Positions 1-6,302 of a stretch of 13,329 nt of DNA are shown one piece after another. The notes below the pieces were generated by a model. It was not told where the DNA came from, ran no database searches, and worked only from the letters and a program-made list of their open reading frames with translations. The translations under genes and the position numbers were made by a program. Position 1 is the stretch's first letter; every line of letters starts with the position of its first letter. This stretch comes from Syntrophomonas sp. (lineage in GTDB: Bacteria > Bacillota > Syntrophomonadia > Syntrophomonadales > Syntrophomonadaceae), in assembly GCA_003558625.1 (NCBI GenBank), contig PWPP01000035.1, positions 1 to 13,329 of the forward strand. Direction: 5' to 3'.

Positions 1-1
1 C

Positions 2-1201
2 AGCCGGCTGCAGCAAGAGCTGGGCCCGGTCCCGGGCTACAGCCCTTGCGGAAGAGAATTTTGCCTGGACGAGCAGGAATGGTGGATCCGCCAGATCCTG
101 GACCGCCGCACCCGGAACCTGGAACCGGTCCTGGAGAGATTATATCCGGGTCTGAAGCAGGGCATGGCCGCATACCTGGCCCGCAGCAAAGCTGAGATCA
201 GCGAATATGACGGCCTTCTCCTGGCCCCGCATGAGGGGTTGGACCCCCGGGTGACTCCGGGAGCCCATACTTCCAGCAGCCGCCTGGAGACCATGGCCCG
301 CTGCCCCTACCTGTATTTCCTGCAAAATGTGCTGGACGTCAACCCCCCCCCGGAGAACCTCCCCCAGGAGGACCGCTGGCTGGATCCCAGGGAGCGGGGC
401 GGTCTGCTGCACCAGATCTACCAGGATTTCATGGACAGAGTCATAGAGGACGGGATCCCGGTAACGGAAGCCACCCACCGGGAGCGGATGGAGCAGACCG
501 CGAAACAAGTGATCGGCGAATACCGCGGGCACATCACCCCCCCTTCAGAAGCGGTATTTACGAGTGAAGTGGACCAGATCCACCGCGACTGCAGAGTCTT
601 TCTAAAATGTGAAGAAAATCGTGGGCTCCAGGCGGTATGCCTGGAGGTGCCCTTCGGACGCCGGGGAACAAGGCCCGGCAGCGATGCTCCGCCCCTCATC
701 ATTAACCTGCCATCGGGCCGGCAGCTCACGGTAAAGGGCGTGATTGACCGTATCGACCAAACAACCGATGGTTGTTATGAGGTATGGGATTACAAGACCG
801 GCAGCACCTTTGGCTACTCCCAAAACGGGTATCTGAAGCAGGGGCGGCAGCTACAGCACGCCCTCTACCGCCTGGCCGCCGCCGGAATCCTGGAGCAAAA
901 AGGGGTGGCCAACCCGCGGATAGCCGTCTCGGGGTACTATTTTCCCACCGAAAAGGGACAAGGCCTCACGTTTTATCGCACCACAGGAGAGGCCGACATC
1001 CTCTGCCAGGTCCTGGACCTGTTGTGTGACCTCATGGCCGGCGGCCAGTTCCTGGCCACCGGGAAAAAAGACGACTGCACCTACTGCGATTACCGGGAGG
1101 TATGCCGCTACCCCGAAGCAACCGCCAAAGCGGAGAAGCTGTTGAAGGATTTAAACTATACGGAGCTAAGCCGGAGAAGGGAGTTGGAGGGCATTGAGTA
1201 A
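2..1201 (+). CDS. addB: ATP-dependent helicase/deoxyribonuclease subunit B (AddB), C-terminal part, 5' end outside window
   Basis: The frame is open from base 2 with no start of its own, so this is the C-terminal part (399 codons) of a larger protein; B. subtilis AddB is about 1,160 residues. AddB pairs with AddA to process double-strand breaks for RecA loading in the cytoplasm. The visible part holds the RecB-family nuclease: in window numbering, Asp249 (VIDRID), Glu260, and Asp263-Tyr-Lys265 (EVWDYKTG) form the PD-(D/E)XK site. Cys101 (ARCPYLYFL) and Cys359-x2-Cys362-x5-Cys368 (DDCTYCDYREVC) match the four cysteines that hold a 4Fe-4S cluster in AddB and Cas4-type nucleases. The stop overlaps the TTG start of addA by 8 bases, the usual addB-addA order in Firmicutes. 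An internal Met at 164 is not the start, because conserved-looking coding sequence continues upstream. No frameshift or missing catalytic residue is visible. Confidence 0.9.
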   Translation, partial: SRLQQELGPVPGYSPCGREFCLDEQEWWIRQILDRRTRNLEPVLERLYPGLKQGMAAYLARSKAEISEYDGLLLAPHEGLDPRVTPGAHTSSSRLETMARCPYLYFLQNVLDVNPPPENLPQEDRWLDPRERGGLLHQIYQDFMDRVIEDGIPVTEATHRERMEQTAKQVIGEYRGHITPPSEAVFTSEVDQIHRDCRVFLKCEENRGLQAVCLEVPFGRRGTRPGSDAPPLIINLPSGRQLTVKGVIDRIDQTTDGCYEVWDYKTGSTFGYSQNGYLKQGRQLQHALYRLAAAGILEQKGVANPRIAVSGYYFPTEKGQGLTFYRTTGEADILCQVLDLLCDLMAGGQFLATGKKDDCTYCDYREVCRYPEATAKAEKLLKDLNYTELSRRRELEGIE

Positions 1202-4200
1202 ACAGATCAAAGACCTGGCGGCTCGGGAGGCCATTGCTACGGAACTGGACATTTGCATGCTGGTAGAAGCCGGAGCCGGATCGGGCAAAACCAGCAGCCT
1301 GGTCCGGCGTATGCTGGAACTGGTCAGGACCGGTACCTGCCCGGTGGAACACATCGCGGCCGTGACCTTCACCCGCAAAGCGGCGGCGGAACTGAAAGAA
1401 CGCTTCCAGGAGGACATGGAAAAAGCCCTGGGGAACACTCCGGACCCGGAAAAGAACCGGCGCTTGCAGCAGGCTCTGCTGGATATCAACCGCTGCTTTA
1501 TCGGCACCATTCATTCCTTCTGTGCCTCCCTGCTGCGGGAAAGGCCGGTAGAAGCCCGCATCGATCCCGGATTCAAGGAAATAGAGGAACTGGAGGACCG
1601 GATCCTGAGGGACCGGTCCTGGCAGCAGTATGTCATCCGTCTCCAAAGCGAACCCCAGAACCTGGAGGGTCTGGAGAAGATCGACATCACCCTGCAGGAT
1701 TTACGGGCCATGTTCGACATCCTATGCACCTTCCCCGATGTGGATTTCGCCCGCCAAAAAAAATGCCCCCAGCCGGACCTCGACCCGGCCCGGGGTGAAT
1801 TAATAAAGATCCTACACATGGCCGAAAATTTGCTGCCCTCGCAGGAACCTGACGGGGGATGGGACAACCTGCAGCAGCGCCTGCAGACGGCCCGGCGCTG
1901 GCAGGAACTCTACGGCTTCTCCCGGGATCTCATCTTCCTGCGCCTTCTGGCCCAGATGAACCGGTCTGCCACCATCGTCCAGAAGCGCTGGCCCGATAAA
2001 AACCAGGCCAAAGAATTGCGGGAGGCGTTTGTCTCTTTTCAGAAAAACATGGTGATGCCGACCCTGGAGAAATGGTGGAACCACCGCTATGACTCCTGCC
2101 TCGGGGTCTTGCTGGACGGAGCCAACTACTATGCCGAAGAAAGAAGAACCGCCGGCGTCCTCAACTTCCAGGATCTCCTCATGCATACCGCCGGGCTCCT
2201 GAAGGACAACCACGAAGTGCGGACCTATTTCCAGCAGCGCTACCGCTGCATATTAATCGACGAGTTTCAAGACACCGACCCCATCCAGGCCGAAATCATG
2301 TTCTACCTGGCCGGAGAGAATTGCCATGAGACCGACTGGCGCCTCATCACACCCCGTCCCGGCAGCCTATTCGTGGTGGGAGATCCCAAACAGTCCATCT
2401 ACCGCTTCCGCCGCGCGGAAATCGGTATCTATTATGAGGTCAAACAGCGCTTTGAGGCGACCGGAGGCCGCATCCTCTACCTCACCACCAACTTCCGCTC
2501 CCTCCGGGCCATCGGAGACTGGGCCAATCCCGTCTTTTCCCAGCATTTCCCCTCCGAGGGTGACACCTTCCAGGCTGGATATAAGGAACTGGACATGGTC
2601 CGGGAGGCGGAACCGAAGCGGGAAGGAGGGGTAAGGGCCCTGGCCATAGCCCCGGACAGCAGGCAAAAAGACGTCATCGCCGCCGAAGATGCCAGGATGG
2701 TGGCGGCCTGGATCGCCCGGGCCCTGCAGCAGAAACTGGAGTTGTCCCGCACCGACGAGGAAACTGAAGCCGAGGTTTCGCCGCTGGGCCGCCCCGGGAA
2801 CTTTATGGTCCTGCTGCGCTACCGGGACAACATGGACCTTTATGCCTCCGCCCTGCAGGAGAAGGGGATCCCCTATACAATTACCGGGGGGCGGGGCCTG
2901 TCCACCTCCCGGGAGCTCCGGGAACTCCTTCTCATCCTGCTGGCCCTGCAGGATCCCAGCGACCCGGTACGGCTAATAGCCGCCCTGCGGGGACTTTTCT
3001 TCGGTATCAGCGATGATGACCTCTACCGCCTGAAACGGGCCGGGGGGACCTTTAATTTCCTGAGCTCCCTGCCCGGCGCCATGGAGCCGGAGCCCCGGGC
3101 GCGACTCCGGCAGGCCTTTGACTGCCTCTGCTTGTATCGGAAATGGACCCGGACCCTGCCCCCCCGCACCGGGGTGGAGCAGATTATGGAACACGCGGGC
3201 ATGATACCAGCTTCCCTGTGGCAGCAGACCCATCAGGGGCCGGCCGCATTCCCGGTCCAGTTCCTGGAGCTGGCCGGGAAAAAAGAACTGCCCTCCTGGA
3301 CCGCGCTGATAGAATATTTGGAAAGCCTGCTGGAAACGGGGGTAGAGGAAGAAATCAGCCTGGAAGGAGGTGGCGGGAACGCGGTGCGGCTGATGAACCT
3401 GCACAAGGCCAAGGGCCTGGAAGCTCCGGTGGTGTTCCTGGCCAACCCCGGAAAAAAAGTGGAGGGCAGTGTCCAGTTTCATATCGACCGCAAAGGTTCC
3501 ATTCCCCGGGGCTATATCCAGCTGACCCGGCCCCAGGGATTCCAGCGGGAAGTCCTGGCCCGTCCCCAAGGCTGGACAGACTATGAGGAGACTGAAAAAG
3601 CCTATAACGATGCCGAGGAAATGCGCCTCCTCTATGTGGCCGCCACCCGGGCCAAAAACCTGCTCCTGATCAGTACCTTACCCCAAAAAGAGGAAATGAG
3701 CCCCTGGAACCCCATCGCCGGGGGACTGCCACCCTGCGTAAGCCTGGAGAACCTGGACCCGGACCGGATCCCCGGGATGAAACTCCTGGATAAGACCGAT
3801 CTGGACCCGCAAGAACTCCTCCAAGCCCGCAAGCACTTCCCCTCTGCCGGACGGCCGGAGCACAGCCCTACCTATTTCCGGGAAGCAGTAACCGCCCTCA
3901 AAGGCCTCGGTCCCGAACCCCTGCGAGTCACTACCGGCAGGGGCGTATCCTGGGGCAATGTGATCCATCGGCTGCTGGAGATATACGGGGAACAAAAGCC
4001 CCCCGACCCGTACCTGACCGTGACCCGGATCCTGGACGAAGAAAACCGCAGCCCCGACGAGGCCCGGGAAGTGCTGGACCTGTTGCAGCAGATGGAGGAC
4101 ACGCCCTTCTGGAAGCGGCTAAAGGCCAGCCCCCGGCGGATGCGGGAAGTACCGGTGTCGGGACAGCTCCGAGATCCGGAAAACCGCGACCGAATGCAGA

Positions 4201-4433
4201 CCGTCAGCGGGATCATAGATTTGGTCTTTGCCGAGGACGGGGGCTGGGTCATCGTCGACTACAAAAGCGACCACATCGAAAACGAAACCCACCGGGACCA
4301 GCTGGTGCGCTACTACAGCCCCCAAATCCAGATCTACCGGCACTTCTGGCAGCACCTGTCAGGAGAACCGGTGCGGGAAAGCGGCCTCTTTTTCGTCTCC
4401 ACCCTGGAATGGGTCCCCGTGGAAGAGGAATAG
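1194..4433 (+). CDS. addA: ATP-dependent helicase/nuclease subunit A (AddA)
   Basis: A complete 1,079-residue UvrD/RecB-type superfamily 1A helicase with a C-terminal nuclease. With AddB it unwinds and resects DNA ends until a Chi-type sequence. Helicase motifs appear in order: Walker A EAGAGSGKTSSL (25-36), motif Ia VTFTRKAAAELKER (57-70), Walker B ILIDEFQDTDP (about 353-363), motif III GDPKQSIYRFR (about 396-406), TTNFRS (about 431-436), NLHKAKGLE (about 735-743) and LLYVAATRA (about 812-820). The nuclease is GIIDLVFAEDGGWVIVDYKSD-like at about 1006-1026, with Asp and DYK intact. It is somewhat shorter than B. subtilis AddA (about 1,230 residues) but lacks no motif. The TTG start lies inside the addB stop region, just after TGGAGG (1185-1190); it gives a short leader before Walker A, as in relatives, and no ATG fits better. 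The 8-base overlap indicates translational coupling. Confidence 0.95.
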   Translation: MSKQIKDLAAREAIATELDICMLVEAGAGSGKTSSLVRRMLELVRTGTCPVEHIAAVTFTRKAAAELKERFQEDMEKALGNTPDPEKNRRLQQALLDINRCFIGTIHSFCASLLRERPVEARIDPGFKEIEELEDRILRDRSWQQYVIRLQSEPQNLEGLEKIDITLQDLRAMFDILCTFPDVDFARQKKCPQPDLDPARGELIKILHMAENLLPSQEPDGGWDNLQQRLQTARRWQELYGFSRDLIFLRLLAQMNRSATIVQKRWPDKNQAKELREAFVSFQKNMVMPTLEKWWNHRYDSCLGVLLDGANYYAEERRTAGVLNFQDLLMHTAGLLKDNHEVRTYFQQRYRCILIDEFQDTDPIQAEIMFYLAGENCHETDWRLITPRPGSLFVVGDPKQSIYRFRRAEIGIYYEVKQRFEATGGRILYLTTNFRSLRAIGDWANPVFSQHFPSEGDTFQAGYKELDMVREAEPKREGGVRALAIAPDSRQKDVIAAEDARMVAAWIARALQQKLELSRTDEETEAEVSPLGRPGNFMVLLRYRDNMDLYASALQEKGIPYTITGGRGLSTSRELRELLLILLALQDPSDPVRLIAALRGLFFGISDDDLYRLKRAGGTFNFLSSLPGAMEPEPRARLRQAFDCLCLYRKWTRTLPPRTGVEQIMEHAGMIPASLWQQTHQGPAAFPVQFLELAGKKELPSWTALIEYLESLLETGVEEEISLEGGGGNAVRLMNLHKAKGLEAPVVFLANPGKKVEGSVQFHIDRKGSIPRGYIQLTRPQGFQREVLARPQGWTDYEETEKAYNDAEEMRLLYVAATRAKNLLLISTLPQKEEMSPWNPIAGGLPPCVSLENLDPDRIPGMKLLDKTDLDPQELLQARKHFPSAGRPEHSPTYFREAVTALKGLGPEPLRVTTGRGVSWGNVIHRLLEIYGEQKPPDPYLTVTRILDEENRSPDEAREVLDLLQQMEDTPFWKRLKASPRRMREVPVSGQLRDPENRDRMQTVSGIIDLVFAEDGGWVIVDYKSDHIENETHRDQLVRYYSPQIQIYRHFWQHLSGEPVRESGLFFVSTLEWVPVEEE

Positions 4434-4906
4434 ATGCCGCTGATATCAAAGGGGTGCCGAAATAGCCCCGGCAGGGGCGATGCTCTGGTCCGGCCGTTCA
4501 CCCGCTCCGGACAAAGAAAGGATTTGCAGCATTCGGGGATAGAATAAATGGAACGGGTTCCCGGATCAACCGGGAGATACATACAGTCTTTGCAGACGGG
4601 TATATCAAAATAGGAAATCCTGGCCCTGACAACTTCCTGATATTGTATAATAAGGAAAAAGAAGCAGCGGAGCAGGTACATGAAACCAGACGGTGTCTTC
4701 TGTCACAAACAAGAATAAATCTTGGAAAACGATCTGGCCTTTGCCAAAAGTAATCGCGGCGGGAAGGATTGGGAAATAAAAAACCGACCCGCCTGACCCG
4801 GCTAAACCCGGTCCATTTTTTAAGCCGGAGACATTTTTTTCATTAGGATGAAATTAACAGGGTCATGTACCTGGAAAGAGCGCCTTTAAAATATTTAAGC
4901 CCGGAG

Positions 4907-4987
4907 CTGGTGACGGAGGCCAAATACCCGGGCACCATGCATGTTCACCTTTCCCCATCAGGGTTCAAAATGCCGGACGGTCACCAG
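4907..4987 (+). promoter_or_regulatory. Possible leader stem: 8-bp inverted repeat upstream of the tspO-like gene
   Basis: CTGGTGAC at 4907-4914 is perfectly complementary to GTCACCAG at 4980-4987, enclosing 65 bases that include a CCCGGG and an ATGCAT palindrome. It ends about 14 bases before the AAGGAGG ribosome site of the next gene, so it could be part of a folded 5' leader. It matches no riboswitch consensus I recognise, and an 8-bp stem may be chance. Confidence 0.25.
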
Positions 4988-5000
4988 AACAGGAAACAAA

Positions 5001-5007
5001 AAGGAGG
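5001..5007 (+). promoter_or_regulatory. Ribosome binding site that sets the tspO-like start
   Basis: AAGGAGG lies 10 bases before the ATG at 5018. The upstream in-frame ATG at 4865 has no such site, so 5018 is chosen as the start. Confidence 0.85.
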
Positions 5008-5017
5008 AGAGTTTAGC

Positions 5018-5827
5018 ATGATTACAGGAAAAACAATTACCGATAACAGGGCTTATATCAACATCGGGGCCCTGGCCCTGTTGTTTTTAATCAACTACCT
5101 GTCCAATGCCATACCGTTTAACCAGCTTACCCAAACGGATCTATCGGACCTGTATCCGGTTCTGATCACCCCGGCGGGCTATGTTTTCTCTATCTGGGGT
5201 CTTATCTATCTCTTGTTGACCGCTTTTGTCATATATCAGGCCCTGCCGGCATACAGAAACACTCCTGCCGTTACTGCAGTGGGATTATTGTTTGCCCTTA
5301 CCTGCCTGTTTAATATCCTGTGGCTGTTTGCCTGGCATTACCTTCAGGTCGGACTCGCCTTTATCATCATGCTGTTACTCCTGTCCGCCCTGGTTGCCAT
5401 TTATCTGCGCCTGCGGCAAATCCCCGGGGAACCCCTTTTCGACAAGATCCTGGTGAAACTCACCTTCAGCATTTATGTGGCCTGGATTTCTGTTGCCGCC
5501 ATTGTGAACTTCAATATCCTGCTCTATCATGTGGGCTGGCTGGGTGCCGGCGGTTTTGGCGCGGGGATATTCACGATGCTGATGCTGATCTTTGCTGCCT
5601 TCATCGCAGGCTTTATATTCCTTAAATACCGGGATTTGGCCTTTCCCCTGGTCTTTGTCTGGGCTTTGGCCGGTATCGCCATGCGGCACGGGGCTGAATT
5701 TATTCTTGTTACCATCACCGCCTGGATCTTGGCCGCGGCTATTATCTTTTACCTGGGCTGGATGTCAGCCCAGACAACCGGCCCAGGGCCTGACCGGAAA
5801 GAGTCAAACGGGGACGGTTCTGTTTGA
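5018..5827 (+). CDS. TspO/MBR-related tryptophan-rich membrane protein
   Basis: A 269-residue integral membrane protein with about eight hydrophobic segments (roughly 14-32, 54-76, 86-107, 111-133, 143-169, 178-203, 206-224 and 227-248). TPAGYVFSIWGLIYLLL at 51-67, NILWLFAWHY at 99-108 and AWISVAAIVNFN at 155-166 are typical of the longer Firmicute proteins called tryptophan-rich sensory protein or TspO/MBR-related. Classical TspO is about 160 residues with five helices and binds porphyrins; the role of this longer branch is not established and I do not assign a ligand. The gene stands alone after a long gap. Its last nine residues (KESNGDGSV) and stop codon are encoded by the left arm of a dispersed repeat beginning at 5801, so the native C-terminus has probably been replaced. 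Confidence 0.75.
   Translation: MITGKTITDNRAYINIGALALLFLINYLSNAIPFNQLTQTDLSDLYPVLITPAGYVFSIWGLIYLLLTAFVIYQALPAYRNTPAVTAVGLLFALTCLFNILWLFAWHYLQVGLAFIIMLLLLSALVAIYLRLRQIPGEPLFDKILVKLTFSIYVAWISVAAIVNFNILLYHVGWLGAGGFGAGIFTMLMLIFAAFIAGFIFLKYRDLAFPLVFVWALAGIAMRHGAEFILVTITAWILAAAIIFYLGWMSAQTTGPGPDRKESNGDGSV
5771..5787 (+). repeat. 17-bp direct repeat, left copy
   Basis: CAGACAACCGGCCCAGG lies inside the 3' end of the tspO-like gene and recurs exactly at 6272-6288. The two copies bracket repeat copy 1 and the terminator at 6132. Confidence 0.7.
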
Positions 5828-6005
5828 CTCATTTGAGTTCTTCAGCGCTGCCTTGCCGGACAAGTAAGAAAAAGGGACGCGATACAGTCCTGAAAATCTT
5901 CGGACGCGCTGTCAAATAGAAAAGCATAATGGATGGGGTCAACACATAGGTAAAATAAAGGGTAGTCTCCTTATTCAATTTGGTGAAGTCAAGGCCTGAC
6001 CCCAT
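5801..6005 (+). repeat. Dispersed palindromic repeat, copy 1 (205 bp)
   Basis: Begins with a perfect 9-bp inverted repeat, GAGTCAAAC (5801-5809) and GTTTGACTC (5822-5830), around GGGGACGGTTCT. It continues with an inner hairpin, imperfect here (GTCCTGA 5887-5893, TTCGGAC 5899-5905), and ends with ATGGGGTCA (5933-5941) opposite TGACCCCAT (5997-6005). It aligns end to end with copies at 8391 and 11218, differing at scattered positions (above 85 percent identical by eye). The copies do not share a conserved reading frame, because copy 3 has frame-breaking indels. The left arm overlaps the 3' end of the tspO-like gene. It is probably a REP or MITE element with no enzyme of its own. Confidence 0.9.
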
Positions 6006-6054
6006 TTGGTGCTTATTCAATTTGGTGAAGTCAAGGCCTGACCCCATTTGGTGA
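5971..6054 (+). repeat. 42-bp tandem duplication at the right end of repeat copy 1
   Basis: The unit starting TTATTCAATTTGGTGAAGTC at 5971-6012 recurs at 6013-6054 with period 42. The two units are identical through GGCCTGACCCCATTTGGTG. Only copy 1 shows this duplication, so the right end of the element is unstable. Confidence 0.9.
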
Positions 6055-6131
6055 AGTCCGAAAAATGTGCTTCATTTCCTGGCCGATAACCTGTGATGAG
6101 CAATAAACATTTTAGGAGTGCAGGAAATAGT

Positions 6132-6171
6132 AAAAAGACTGGCTCCAGCATAGGACAGGGCCAGTCTTTTT
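6132..6171. terminator. Rho-independent terminator, probably bidirectional
   Basis: AAAAAGACTGGC (6132-6143) pairs with GCCAGTCTTTTT (6160-6171), and two more pairs (one G-U) extend the stem. The + strand has seven T's at the right edge and the - strand has five. It lies between the converging tspO-like and deacetylase genes, about 130 bases after the latter's stop, and could end transcripts from both. Confidence 0.8.
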
Positions 6172-6271
6172 TTATCTTATTTCCCGAAAACCTGATTTTA
6201 TGGTTAAAAGAGGTCTTGTGAACCAATGTTTCTCACACAGTCTGACGTCCTGTGTTCCAGCACTGTTCCGG

Positions 6272-6288
6272 CAGACAACCGGCCCAGG
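6272..6288 (+). repeat. 17-bp direct repeat, right copy
   Basis: Exact second copy of CAGACAACCGGCCCAGG, just beyond the 3' end of the deacetylase gene. The intervening 484 bases contain repeat copy 1. Confidence 0.7.
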
Positions 6289-6302
6289 TTCCGTTTTTCG
6301 TT

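Larger units (their letters stand above)
4434..5017. other. Intergenic region between addA and the tspO-like gene
   Basis: These 584 bases contain no convincing gene. There are small GC hairpins: GCCCC/GGGGC at 4465-4478 and GTCCGG/CCGGAC at 4488-4512. Neither is followed by a T run, so no clear terminator for addA is seen. A TATAAT at 4646-4651 lacks a good -35 box at normal spacing (CTGACA at 4626 is only 14 bases away). A 12-codon ORF at 4680-4718 follows GGAG but looks like chance. An open frame continues upstream of the tspO-like gene to an ATG at 4865, but it has no ribosome site and no family resemblance. Confidence 0.6.
5828..6302. other. Intergenic region between two convergent genes
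   Basis: It separates the tspO-like gene (+) from the deacetylase gene (-). It holds most of repeat copy 1, its 42-bp tandem duplication, a strong terminator at 6132-6171, a small hairpin (ACACAG 6235-6240, CTGTGT 6250-6255) and the right 17-bp direct repeat. No gene is seen. Confidence 0.7.

Noticed and set aside
2973..3569. A 198-codon - strand ORF inside addA
   Set aside because: Antisense shadow of a GC-rich gene that is clearly coding on the + strand; no ribosome site or family resemblance.
4465..4512. Terminator for addA from GCCCC/GGGGC or GTCCGG/CCGGAC hairpins
   Set aside because: Short stems without a following T run.
4626..4651. Promoter with CTGACA and TATAAT
   Set aside because: The spacing is only 14 bases and the nearest real gene is over 360 bases downstream.
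4865..5017. N-terminal extension of the tspO-like protein from an ATG at 4865
   Set aside because: No ribosome site at 4865, the extension is unlike the family, and AAGGAGG stands before the ATG at 5018.
5829..6047. A - strand ORF reading MGSGLDFTKLNK... that recurs in similar form in the repeat copies
   Set aside because: It is the reverse reading of the 205-bp repeat. Copy 3 breaks the frame with small indels, copies 1 and 2 differ at many amino-acid-changing positions, and no ribosome site precedes the ATG.
5971..6054. CRISPR-like array suggested by repeated TTTGGTGAAGTCAAGGCCTG units
   Set aside because: The units abut directly as a tandem duplication with no unique spacers, and no cas gene is present.
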